This document shows positions 13,132-20,106 of a stretch of DNA of 23,499 nt, one piece after another. This stretch comes from UBA6987 sp045616945 (lineage in GTDB: Bacteria > Bacillota > Clostridia > Lachnospirales > Lachnospiraceae): contig JAZLHR010000039.1 in assembly GCA_045616945.1 (NCBI GenBank), positions 1 to 23,499 of the forward strand, written 5' to 3'. A program made the position numbers and the translations under genes. Below the pieces are notes generated by a model. That model saw only the letters and a list, made by a program, of their open reading frames with translations, was not told the DNA's origin and made no database searches. How positions within the stretch are numbered: the stretch's first letter is position 1; each line of letters begins with the position of its first letter.

Positions 13132-15975
13132 TTAGAAGACTTCCTTTTTGCACTGGATCAGCAGCACTGCCATACCCAGCAGGCTGATGCACATCAGGCA
13201 GAGCCAAAGTTCCAAATGCGTGGAATAACCGGTCGCGGGCGGAGTGATCTCGTCAGGCACAAAGGTCCAGGTACCGGTAAAGGTCACGCTGCCTTCCATT
13301 CCGTCGGGGGTAAGGTCGGGATCTTCGGAAGCATCCCAGCCGCTGAACTTATATTCGCCGGGCACACCGTCCTTCGTTCCGGGAATAACGGTATTCTCGT
13401 CATAAGCGGGATCGGCCGTCGGTACATCGTGCCACTTGTAAGGATCATTGTCCTCAGGAAGCGTCACATCGTCGGGAACATCGCCCTCCCAACTGTAATT
13501 TACCTTGTAGGAATCAGGCGTAAAGGACCACTTGCCCTCAAGCGTCGTAGTCTGCGTAATAACGAATTTTCCATCGGAAATCTCGGCTTCTTCCGTAGTC
13601 CAGCTCGTAAAGCTCCAGCTGCCGGGGACCTGCTTGCCGGTCGCCTTGTCTATGGCATAGCCCTGCGTCGATGAAAGGTCACCCGCTACCGTTACCTCGT
13701 CCTGATAATCATAGGCCTTGGTATCGGAGGGAAGGTTCTCATCCTTGGGTTTGCCCCAGGTATCATCCTCTTTTGTTTGATAGTTTACGGTATAGGTGTA
13801 AGGCGTAAAGGTCCACGTGCCGACATAGGTTACATCGCCTTCCATCCCGGCATCTGTAAGATCCGGATCGCTTGTGGTCCAGCCGCTGAACTTATACTCG
13901 CCCGGCACACCGTTCTTTGTTCCGGCGATCGTGGTCTGATCGGTATAATCCTTGTTCACATCGGGCATATCGTGCCAACCGTAGTCGGGATCGTCTTCCG
14001 GAGCCGTCAGGTTCTCGGGAACATCGCCGCTCCAGCTGTAATCCACCTTATAGGTATCAGGGGTGAATACCCACTGTCCCGTAAAACTCGTGTCCTTGGT
14101 GATCGTGAATTCGCCGTTCGAAACAGTCGCATCCGTCGTTTCCCAGTTCTTGCTGAAGCTCCAGGTACCCGGGATCGGATCAGTGCTGCCGCTCTTGCAG
14201 GCCGTTGTTTCATTGGTGCTCATAACCGGCTTGACCGTTACCGTCGCGCCGTGATCGTATACGGTTTCATCCTGAGGAGCCGCGCTTCCTGCGGGAGATC
14301 CCCATACGCTGTCAGGCTGAGCCGTGTAGCTCACCTTATGCTGAGCCATATTGACGAAGTCAAATGTCAGCTGATTTTCCGAGTAATAGAAAGCAACCGA
14401 ATTGTCAGCGGGAGTTTCGCTGCGATAGCCCTCGGGAACGGTCTCCGTAAGCGTATATTTGTCGCTTCCCGTACCATAGGGGATACCGTTCAGAACGAGC
14501 TCACCGTTTTCGTCTGTTTTACCGCTGATGCTGAAAGCTCCGAGAGCGGAAGACGTACCCGATGCGGTAAATACAACATCCTTCATCGGGCTGCCGTCCT
14601 GATCCTTCTTTATGATCTTGATGGACGAGGTGATCGGCTCATAGAGCGCCTGATAATACTCGTTCGCGTTTGAAGTAGTAAAGCTGTAAGCATTGCCGCT
14701 CAGCTTGCTCTTAAGAGATGTTCCTGTGAAGCTTGTCGCGGAAAACGAATTCGTCGTGTTCAGATCAACAAGCTTATAGCCCGCCGCCGGAGAAACCTCG
14801 ATCGTCACAGGCTTATAATGTGAATAAAATCTGAGTGCGTACTTATAGTTTTTGTTATAAAGCACGTCCTGCGCGGAGTAAACAATTTTGGAATTGTCAT
14901 AGCTCTCCGTCATGGAAATATCGCCGCCGGCCGTTCCTATCGTATAATTCGAATCGATGGTTCCGTTCGAATTGTACTTCTTGTAAACCGGACGGATACC
15001 GAGGTTAAATGATGCGCCGTAGAGGCCGGTCCCGCAGGCTCCTCCGCGCCACTGCAAGGTATTTGTCGTGTCCATTTGAACGGCAAATCCCGAATTAAAG
15101 GTGGCATTTGGATCAGACGCGGTTCCCCTGAAGATAAGATTCCCGCTTGAATCCTTGGATACATTGATCGTATTTCCGGTTTCTGTGATGTATGCCATTG
15201 ACTTCGGAGCGGTTTTCAGAATAATTCTCTCTGAATATTCACCTGTATAATCATCCGCGCCCTGTCTGTCCGGCTGGTCGATATCATTAAATTTAGCCGC
15301 GAACGTGCCGCCGAACGTTGTATTCTGAATCTCCAGCGTCACTGTCATGTCAACAGCGCAGTTTTTTATATAATGTTCCCTCACTTCTTTTGCCGCAGTT
15401 TCGGGTGAAAGCTCGCTGCTGTCGAACATGGATGCATAGCACCATATCGAACCCAGAATAAGTACCGTTGCTTTCGCGGTCTTCGCTTTAACCCCGGTGC
15501 TGCAGTTTTTGATCGTAATATCACTGAATGTGATTTTTACATCATGGTAACCGCCGGTGTAATCCACCGCAGCGCCTTTATAAACGAATACAACAGCATC
15601 GCCGTTTATGAAAACCGTTTGACCGGGCGCAATATCCCCCGTATATATAATTGCATTTCTCTGCGGGGGTATATCCGTTTCTTCCATATCGAATATTTCA
15701 TAAAAATAGTCTTCGCGAACCAGATTTGATCCGGTTTTTATCGTGCAGCTATCCATATAGCTTCCGCCGACTTCCAGGTAGGACGGATAGACTCGGTAGT
15801 TCGCAAACGGCATGTTCTCCGTAAATGTGTCCTTACTGCCGCTCTGAATCACCGAAGATGCTGCACCGGTTTCAACGCCCGGGGCAAGCCCCGCCGCGGA
15901 GACATCCACTGTAAGCGTGCCGAACAAAAGGATAACGGTCATTATGACGCACAATAGTTTCCTTCTTTTTTTCAT
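13132..15975 (-). CDS. Large cell-surface protein with SpaA-like domain, SHIRT-like repeats and sorting signal
   Basis: 947 aa. Signal peptide 1-28 (MKKRRK, hydrophobic core, VSAAG). An unrecognised adhesin-like region follows (about 30-445), rich in beta-prone Ser/Thr/Gly segments. Next comes one SpaA/prealbumin-like domain (450-543, IKIIKKDQDGSPMKDVVF to YTLTETVPEGY), then four SHIRT-like repeats (546-908) in an A-B-A-B order. The C-terminus has PPATG (912-916), a membrane segment (921-941) and a KK tail, a variant LPXTG-type sorting signal. It is probably anchored to the wall by a sortase and used in adhesion. ATG 15975 has AAGGAGG upstream. No sortase gene is in the window. The ligand is unknown. 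Confidence 0.85.
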   Translation of the reverse strand: MKKRRKLLCVIMTVILLFGTLTVDVSAAGLAPGVETGAASSVIQSGSKDTFTENMPFANYRVYPSYLEVGGSYMDSCTIKTGSNLVREDYFYEIFDMEETDIPPQRNAIIYTGDIAPGQTVFINGDAVVFVYKGAAVDYTGGYHDVKITFSDITIKNCSTGVKAKTAKATVLILGSIWCYASMFDSSELSPETAAKEVREHYIKNCAVDMTVTLEIQNTTFGGTFAAKFNDIDQPDRQGADDYTGEYSERIILKTAPKSMAYITETGNTINVSKDSSGNLIFRGTASDPNATFNSGFAVQMDTTNTLQWRGGACGTGLYGASFNLGIRPVYKKYNSNGTIDSNYTIGTAGGDISMTESYDNSKIVYSAQDVLYNKNYKYALRFYSHYKPVTIEVSPAAGYKLVDLNTTNSFSATSFTGTSLKSKLSGNAYSFTTSNANEYYQALYEPITSSIKIIKKDQDGSPMKDVVFTASGTSSALGAFSISGKTDENGELVLNGIPYGTGSDKYTLTETVPEGYRSETPADNSVAFYYSENQLTFDFVNMAQHKVSYTAQPDSVWGSPAGSAAPQDETVYDHGATVTVKPVMSTNETTACKSGSTDPIPGTWSFSKNWETTDATVSNGEFTITKDTSFTGQWVFTPDTYKVDYSWSGDVPENLTAPEDDPDYGWHDMPDVNKDYTDQTTIAGTKNGVPGEYKFSGWTTSDPDLTDAGMEGDVTYVGTWTFTPYTYTVNYQTKEDDTWGKPKDENLPSDTKAYDYQDEVTVAGDLSSTQGYAIDKATGKQVPGSWSFTSWTTEEAEISDGKFVITQTTTLEGKWSFTPDSYKVNYSWEGDVPDDVTLPEDNDPYKWHDVPTADPAYDENTVIPGTKDGVPGEYKFSGWDASEDPDLTPDGMEGSVTFTGTWTFVPDEITPPATGYSTHLELWLCLMCISLLGMAVLLIQCKKEVF
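13252..14340 (-). repeat. Four SHIRT-like protein repeats (A-B-A-B)
   Basis: Residues 546-640, 641-727, 728-820 and 821-908 of the surface protein form four repeats. Each starts with a (T/V)-(S/D/N)-Y strand and ends with a W-x-F-(T/V)-P motif. Repeats 2 and 4 share GVPGEYKFSGW and GMEG and are closest to each other. Repeats 1 and 3 share PGTWSF/PGSWSF-type segments. The alternation suggests duplication of a two-domain unit into a stalk. Confidence 0.8.
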
Positions 15976-16001
15976 CACTGCTCCCTCCTTAACAGTTTGG
16001 T

Positions 16002-16019
16002 CGGAAGTGCTCACTTCCG
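16002..16019. promoter_or_regulatory. Palindrome in the surface-protein leader
   Basis: CGGAAGTG-CT-CACTTCCG is an 8-bp inverted repeat with a 2-base centre. It lies downstream of the predicted promoter and 27 bases before the start codon, a place where a repressor could bind or an RNA hairpin could act on the ribosome site. No specific regulator is recognised. Confidence 0.5.
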
Positions 16020-16064
16020 TATTCCTCTTATAAAAGCGGCCCCTGCAGACAGATGCGTCCTCTT

Positions 16065-16089
16065 CGCGATGCCGCAATACGGCATCGCG
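16065..16089. promoter_or_regulatory. 10-bp perfect hairpin in the surface-protein 5' leader
   Basis: CGCGATGCCG-CAATA-CGGCATCGCG is a perfect 10-bp stem with a 5-base loop in the predicted 5' untranslated region (start site near 16110, ATG 15975). It has no T run, so it is not a terminator. It could stabilise the mRNA or form part of a regulatory leader together with the palindrome at 16002-16019. Confidence 0.6.
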
Positions 16090-16116
16090 GAATCAACGCT
16101 TCCAACGTGGCGCTTT

Positions 16117-16145
16117 ACTCTACCATTCCATTCTCGAAAAGTCAA
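16117..16145 (-). promoter_or_regulatory. Promoter of the surface-protein gene
   Basis: On the minus strand, -35 TTGACT (complement of 16140-16145), 17 bp, -10 TAGAGT (complement of 16117-16122). It implies an unusually long leader of about 135 nt with two inverted repeats. Between this promoter and the fba terminator (16146-16266) I see nothing further that I can support. Confidence 0.65.
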
Positions 16146-16266
16146 GAACACAAATTTATCAAAATGAGGACGTCTGCTCCGAGACCGACGTTTTTTCTGC
16201 CGCAGCGCTCCCGGAACCCGGATCACGGAAAACAAAGCTGAGCCGGCTGCCGGCAGAAGGCATACG

Positions 16267-16296
16267 AAAAAGGAGCAGCCCCTGCGGACTGCTCCC
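16267..16296 (-). terminator. Terminator of fba
   Basis: On the minus strand, GGAGCAG and CTGCTCC arms with additional inner G-C pairs are followed by TTTTT. It is located 28 bases past the fba stop codon. Confidence 0.9.
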
Positions 16297-16324
16297 GGAA
16301 TCCTGATGATAAAACAGCTTATGT

Positions 16325-17290
16325 TCAGGCTTTGTTGTTGCAGCCGAGAACATCGATGATCTTATGGGCAACCATAGCCTTCACGGCAGCGCGGGCGGGC
16401 TTCAGGTACTCACGGGGATCGAACTTGGAAGGATTCTCATAGAAGAACTTGCGGATGGAAGCCGTGATTGCCAGACGGATATCGGAGTCGATATTGATCT
16501 TGCAGACGGACAGGGTCGCGGCCTTGCGAAGCTGCTCTTCCGGAACGCCTACGGCATTGGGCATAGCGCCGCCGTACTGGTTGATGATGTCCACGAATTC
16601 CTGCGGAACGGAGGAAGAACCGTGCAGAACGATAGGGAAGTAAGGCAGTCTCTTGCTGACTTCCTGCAGGATGTCGAAGCGAAGGGGCGGAGGAACAAGC
16701 TTGCCGTTGGCATCGCGGGTGCACTGTTCGGGTTTGAACTTATATGCGCCGTGGCTGGTGCCGATGGCGATAGCCAGAGAGTCGCAGCCGGTAGCTTCCA
16801 CGAATTCCTGAACTTCTTCGGGGCGGGTGTAGGAAGAATCCTCTACGGAAACCTTTACATCATCTTCGATACCGGCCAGAGAACCCAGCTCGGCTTCTAC
16901 AACAACACCGTGATCGTGAGCATATTCCACGACCTTTCTGGTGATCTCGATGTTCTCCTTGAAAGGCTTGGAGGAAGCATCGATCATAACGGAAGTAAAA
17001 CCGCCGTCTACGCAGCTCTTGCACGTCTCCAAGCTGTCGCCGTGGTCCAGATGCAGGCAGATAGGCAGGCCGGTATCTTCTACAGCGGCCTCAACCAGCT
17101 TCTTCAGATAAATGGCATTCGCATAAGCACGGGCGCCCTTGGACACCTGCAGGATCAAAGGAGCGTTGCACTCCTTGCCGGCATCTACGATACCCTGAAT
17201 GATTTCCATGTTGTTTACGTTGAAAGCACCGATAGCGTAGCCGCCGTCATAGGCTTTCTTGAACATCTCGGTACTGGTTACTAACGGCAT
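16325..17290 (-). CDS. fba: Class II fructose-1,6-bisphosphate aldolase
   Basis: 321 aa, full length. A zinc-dependent glycolytic/gluconeogenic enzyme that cleaves fructose 1,6-bisphosphate to DHAP and glyceraldehyde 3-phosphate in the cytoplasm. Visible: GAFNVNN (21-27), HLDHGDS (80-86) with catalytic D82 and metal ligand H83, VEAELGSLAG (131-140), GTSHG (177-181), LHGSSS (222-227) with another metal His, and KINIDSD (264-270). The start is ATG 17290 because GGAGG is eight bases upstream; the in-frame ATG at 17305 lies upstream of that site. It is monocistronic, with its own promoter and terminator. Confidence 0.97.
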   Translation of the reverse strand: MPLVTSTEMFKKAYDGGYAIGAFNVNNMEIIQGIVDAGKECNAPLILQVSKGARAYANAIYLKKLVEAAVEDTGLPICLHLDHGDSLETCKSCVDGGFTSVMIDASSKPFKENIEITRKVVEYAHDHGVVVEAELGSLAGIEDDVKVSVEDSSYTRPEEVQEFVEATGCDSLAIAIGTSHGAYKFKPEQCTRDANGKLVPPPLRFDILQEVSKRLPYFPIVLHGSSSVPQEFVDIINQYGGAMPNAVGVPEEQLRKAATLSVCKINIDSDIRLAITASIRKFFYENPSKFDPREYLKPARAAVKAMVAHKIIDVLGCNNKA

Positions 17291-17344
17291 AGCAAAGCCC
17301 TCCACACAGTATAAAATTGCGCCTTCACAAAGACAGGCATGTTA

Positions 17345-17372
17345 ATTATATCACAAGCAATACAAAATACAA
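17345..17372 (-). promoter_or_regulatory. fba promoter
   Basis: On the minus strand, consensus -10 TATAAT (complement of 17345-17350) with an extended TGA before it, and -35 TTGTAT (complement of 17367-17372) at 16 bp. This is a strong promoter, as expected for a glycolytic gene. Confidence 0.85.
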
Positions 17373-17417
17373 GCCGTAAATACAATTTCCCCGAAATCCC
17401 GCCGCAAATCATCGATT

Positions 17418-17516
17418 TCCCACAGTAATTTCAGGCGTTTATCTACTGTGGGATTTACTTTGGGAATTTACGTCCCGCCACAAATCAGTAAATTCCCAAA
17501 GTAAGTCCCATAGCAG
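17418..17516. repeat. Palindromic element with nested inverted repeats
   Basis: The core is an imperfect 29-bp inverted repeat (17443-17471 with 17488-17516, three mismatches, 16-base loop) whose inner 16 bp, TACTTTGGGAATTTAC/GTAAATTCCCAAAGTA, match perfectly. A third arm, TCCCACAGTA (17418-17427), is perfectly complementary to TACTGTGGGA (17444-17453), giving a mutually exclusive fold. It lies between two divergent promoters and so is not in either predicted transcript. The AT-rich arms differ from the surroundings, suggesting a MITE/REP-like element or a shared operator. Confidence 0.75.
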
Positions 17517-17539
17517 GAAATATGATTCGCCCCATCCGG

Positions 17540-17568
17540 TTGACAAGCAGACGCTGCCGAATTACAAT
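17540..17568 (+). promoter_or_regulatory. Promoter of the 89-aa gene and trmB
   Basis: -35 TTGACA (17540-17545), 17 bp, -10 TACAAT (17563-17568). It predicts a short leader before ATG 17614. Confidence 0.85.
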
Positions 17569-17582
17569 TCCGGTATATCTGC

Positions 17583-17598
17583 CGCAGCCCGGGCTGCG
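17583..17598. promoter_or_regulatory. 16-bp perfect palindrome in the leader
   Basis: CGCAGCCCGGGCTGCG is a perfect palindrome between the -10 element (17568) and the ribosome site (17602-17607). It could be an operator near the transcription start. No regulator is recognised and chance is possible in GC-rich DNA. Confidence 0.4.
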
Positions 17599-17613
17599 CA
17601 TGACGGAGGAATT

Positions 17614-17883
17614 ATGAGAATCTGGGGTAAGATCTTTCAGGAAAATCATCTGCTGCGGGACTGCGTATCCGAACAGACCGGCAGCGGACGGCGGACGGAA
17701 AAGGTGATGGCAGCCTTGGCGGACATTTGTTCTCAGCTGGACCTGCAGCAGCCGATCTGGCTGAAAAGCAACATCCGCGATTTTCAAAAAGTCGGAAAGA
17801 CCCGCTTCCGCGCAGACAGCTTTATAGAAGAAATTCCCTTCGACTATCTGGAATTTCAGGTGATCGAAGAGGATGAATTCTGA
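17614..17883 (+). CDS. Conserved hypothetical protein upstream of trmB
   Basis: 89 aa, starting MRIWGKIFQENHLLRD and ending in an acidic tail (VIEEDEF). It has no membrane segment or signal peptide and is probably cytoplasmic. Central features are PIWLKSNIRDFQKVGKTRF and IEEIPFDYLEFQV, a pattern I recall from unnamed small proteins of Clostridia; no function is known to me. ATG 17614 is preceded by GGAGG at the right distance. It is followed after 44 bases by trmB on the same strand and very likely shares its transcript. A role in translation or tRNA biology is only a guess from that. Confidence 0.85.
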   Translation: MRIWGKIFQENHLLRDCVSEQTGSGRRTEKVMAALADICSQLDLQQPIWLKSNIRDFQKVGKTRFRADSFIEEIPFDYLEFQVIEEDEF

Positions 17884-17927
17884 AAGCCGGGAGTACCGGG
17901 CCGATATCGTTTTCGGAGGACAGCGCC

Positions 17928-18566
17928 ATGCGTTTAAGACATATTCCGGGGGTCGAGGAAGAAGTCCTCGCAAGCCCCTATGTTTTTCAGGAACCTGAAA
18001 GCCGCCGCGGCCGATGGGACGAGGCATTTCCCGTTAAGCAGCCTCTTCGCCTGGAGATCGGCATGGGCAAGGGGAAATTCATTTCGCAGCTTGCCGCCGA
18101 AAATCCGGGGATCAACTATATCGGGATCGAAGCCTATCCTTCCGTTATGATCAAGGCCGTCGGGAAACAGGCGCAGCTGCAATTGCCGAATCTCGGCTTT
18201 CTGTGGCTCAATGCCGTGAAGCTGGAAGAGGTTTTTGCTCCCGGCGAGGTCGACCGGATCTATTTGAACTTTTCCGATCCCTGGCCCAAGGACCGCCACG
18301 CCAAGAGGCGGCTGACCGCCCCCGGCTTTCTGAAGCTGTATAAGACCATTCTGGCGCCGGACGGCTGCATCGAATTCAAGACCGACAACACCGCGCTCTT
18401 CGACTGGTCCGTTGAGAGCGTCCGGGAGGCAGGCTGGACCGTCACCGCGCTTACGCACGATCTGCATCACGACCCCGAGCTCTGTGCCGGCAATATCATG
18501 ACCGAATATGAGGAAAAATTCTCGGGCAGAGGCCAGGCGATCTGCAAAATGATCTTTCACCCCTGA
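17928..18566 (+). CDS. trmB: tRNA (guanine-46-N7)-methyltransferase TrmB
   Basis: 212 aa, full length. It methylates N7 of G46 in the variable loop of tRNAs using S-adenosylmethionine. Visible: SAM-binding motif EIGMGKGKF (43-51), IGIEAY (65-70), the family signature DPWPKDRHAKRR (117-128), EFKTDN (149-154) and MTEYEEKF (191-198). ATG 17928 follows CGGAGGACAGCGCC. Its last five codons and stop form the first unit of the 38-bp tandem repeat that runs into the convergent SIMPL gene. Confidence 0.97.
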   Translation: MRLRHIPGVEEEVLASPYVFQEPESRRGRWDEAFPVKQPLRLEIGMGKGKFISQLAAENPGINYIGIEAYPSVMIKAVGKQAQLQLPNLGFLWLNAVKLEEVFAPGEVDRIYLNFSDPWPKDRHAKRRLTAPGFLKLYKTILAPDGCIEFKTDNTALFDWSVESVREAGWTVTALTHDLHHDPELCAGNIMTEYEEKFSGRGQAICKMIFHP

Positions 18567-18734
18567 ATGATCAGCCGATCCGCAGGATGATCTTCCGCCC
18601 CTAAGCGGTCAGCCGATCCGCAGGATGATCTTCCGCCCCTAAGCGGTCAGCCGATCTGCAGGATGATCTTCCGCCCCTGAATGATCAGCCGATCCGCAGG
18701 ATGATCTTCCGCCCGTAAGCGGTCAGCCGATCTT
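18549..18734. repeat. 38-bp tandem repeat across the trmB/SIMPL convergent junction
   Basis: Units start at 18549, 18587, 18625, 18663 and 18701 (the last partial), each near ATGATCTTCCGCCCC followed by a TGA/TAA-AGCG or TGA-ATGA variant and CAGCCGATCCGCAGG. Unit 1 contains the last codons and stop of trmB. Unit 5 contains the last codons and stop of the SIMPL gene on the other strand. Units differ by a few bases. There are no spacers, so it is not CRISPR. No T-tailed hairpin was found, so how the two convergent transcripts end is unclear. Confidence 0.92.
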
Positions 18735-19376
18735 CCACACAAAGGCGGCGCTGTCTTCCAGGTCGATATTTTCCGGGGTGATATCCATGGTCATCGCATC
18801 GGCAGTCCGCATGCATTTCCCCTCCAGCTGACAGCTCGAGGGGGACACGATATTCATCTCCGCCCATTGATATTGAATACTCACCAACTCGCCGATTCCC
18901 GTGCCGGACGCCCGTGCCAGGATTTCGGCTTTTTTCTTTGCGTCCGCAGCGATCTTCTCCAGGAGCGCTTCCTTGACACTTTCCGTATCCTTTACCGAAA
19001 AACCGATATGGATGGAGGGCTCGGAAATGCACCTTGCCGCGGCAGAAAGGACCGCCGAAAGCCTTTTCGGTTCAAAATCGAATTCCGCCTTCAATTCCTG
19101 TTCGCAGGAATATCCCGAAAAGACCGTTTTATAATTCCCGTTCTTATCGCAGACGCTTTCATACTCCGTCCGGACCCGGAAAGAAGATGTTTTCAGATCC
19201 ATCCTGTCAAAGCCGACCGCTTCCATCGCATCCTGCAGGGCAGAAAGCTTCTCCGCAGTCCCTTCCATTGCCTTTTCGTAATCTTTTTTCAAATTGCGGA
19301 TCGTAAACGAGACCGTTGTCCAATCAGGAACAACACTGATCCTTCCTGTGCCCTTTACCGTAATCGTCTTTTCCAT
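18723..19376 (-). CDS. SIMPL-domain (DUF541) protein
   Basis: 217 aa, starting MEKTITVKGTGRISVVPDW, the typical beginning of the SIMPL domain, with internal KTSSFRVRTEYE and FSGYSCEQEL segments. Family members are mostly periplasmic or surface proteins of unknown biochemical role (some linked to oxidative stress). This one has no visible signal peptide, which is odd and suggests a cytoplasmic location. ATG 19376 has AGGAGG six bases upstream; longer in-frame starts (to 19556) run through the previous gene's 3' end and are rejected. It follows the zinc-ribbon membrane gene by 58 bases and probably shares its transcript. Confidence 0.88.
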   Translation of the reverse strand: MEKTITVKGTGRISVVPDWTTVSFTIRNLKKDYEKAMEGTAEKLSALQDAMEAVGFDRMDLKTSSFRVRTEYESVCDKNGNYKTVFSGYSCEQELKAEFDFEPKRLSAVLSAAARCISEPSIHIGFSVKDTESVKEALLEKIAADAKKKAEILARASGTGIGELVSIQYQWAEMNIVSPSSCQLEGKCMRTADAMTMDITPENIDLEDSAAFVWKIG

Positions 19377-19434
19377 TTTTCGCCTCCTGTTTTCTTTTGC
19401 CGCCCGGCAAGATGTTCCGGGCATAGCTGTTCCG

Positions 19435-19827
19435 TCACCTGTCCGGAAGTTTTTTTCCGCACTTCGGACAGAAATCGAATTCTCCTGCCACAGGCGTTCC
19501 GCAGAAAGGGCAAAACGCTGCGCACGTTCCCGGCACATCCTGCCTGCCCGGATCACTGCTGCGCTTTATCTGTTCATTCAGCGGATCGGGCTCTTCTTCC
19601 GAATCCACGATATCGATCACCGAATAACGGTTGTCGGCGGTCGCATTGTGGTGATTATACACAGCCGAGTAAATCGCAAATCCGACAAACAGCAGGCCGA
19701 AAGGGATCATGAACCAGGCGCCCATAGCTCCTGCCATAATGCACCAAAACACACCGAAACAGGCTGCAAATATACTCCCTGCAGCCCCGAGTTTAGAAGG
19801 GCCGCGTCCCGGCTTGATACTCTTCAT
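19435..19827 (-). CDS. Small membrane protein with C-terminal zinc ribbon
   Basis: 130 aa. Two hydrophobic segments (about residues 14-34 and 37-57) precede an acidic linker (about 70-100) and a C-terminal zinc ribbon (C106, C109, C120, C123; CPFCG and CPKCG). The ATG at 19827 follows AGGAGG with eight bases; an ATG five bases earlier is out of frame. Function not known. The order of parts is the reverse of the zinc-ribbon protein at 2060-2650, where the ribbon is N-terminal. It is likely first in a two-gene unit with the SIMPL gene. Confidence 0.82.
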   Translation of the reverse strand: MKSIKPGRGPSKLGAAGSIFAACFGVFWCIMAGAMGAWFMIPFGLLFVGFAIYSAVYNHHNATADNRYSVIDIVDSEEEPDPLNEQIKRSSDPGRQDVPGTCAAFCPFCGTPVAGEFDFCPKCGKKLPDR

Positions 19828-19868
19828 CCCATTTTCCTCCTTGTTGCGGCTTTCACGCCGTTTTGACC

Positions 19869-19897
19869 AGTATAACTGAACAAACGCATATAATAAA
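19869..19897 (-). promoter_or_regulatory. Possible promoter of the zinc-ribbon/SIMPL unit
   Basis: On the minus strand, -10 TATACT (complement of 19869-19874) with a weak -35 TTTATT (complement of 19892-19897) at 17 bp. The remaining DNA up to the terminator at 20009 is GC-rich with no gene that I can support. Confidence 0.4.
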
Positions 19898-20008
19898 GTA
19901 CGCTTTCTGCGAATTAAGGGGCTTTAAACCGCCCGAAACCGCTCTTCCCCGGCAGCGGCCCGGCACCGCGCCGAAGGAGCCGGAACCGCGGCTGCCCGGC
20001 ATCTGCCG

Positions 20009-20043
20009 AAAAGAAAACCCCCGCGGGCTTGCACCCGCAGGGG
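20009..20043 (-). terminator. Terminator of the first solute-binding protein gene
   Basis: On the minus strand, CCCCTGCGGG pairs with CCCGCGGGGG (10 bp, one T-G) around TGCAAG, followed by TTTTCTTTT. It lies about 64 bases after the stop at 20107. Confidence 0.9.
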
Positions 20044-20106
20044 AAAAAATCATTTCTGATCGCCGTCAGCCTATGACGGCTGCAGCGATACGTGGACGGC
20101 AGAACA

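Noticed and set aside
16160..16200. Plus-strand hairpin with T run near GTCTGCTCCGAGACCGACG
   Set aside because: The stem has mismatches after four pairs and there is no plus-strand gene upstream to terminate.
17418..17516. Riboswitch or attenuator leader for fba or the trmB operon
   Set aside because: It lies upstream of both predicted promoters (17345-17372 minus and 17540-17568 plus), so neither transcript should contain it.
18549..18734. CRISPR-like regular repeat
   Set aside because: Units abut with no unique spacers and the ends are gene 3' ends; there are no cas genes in the window.
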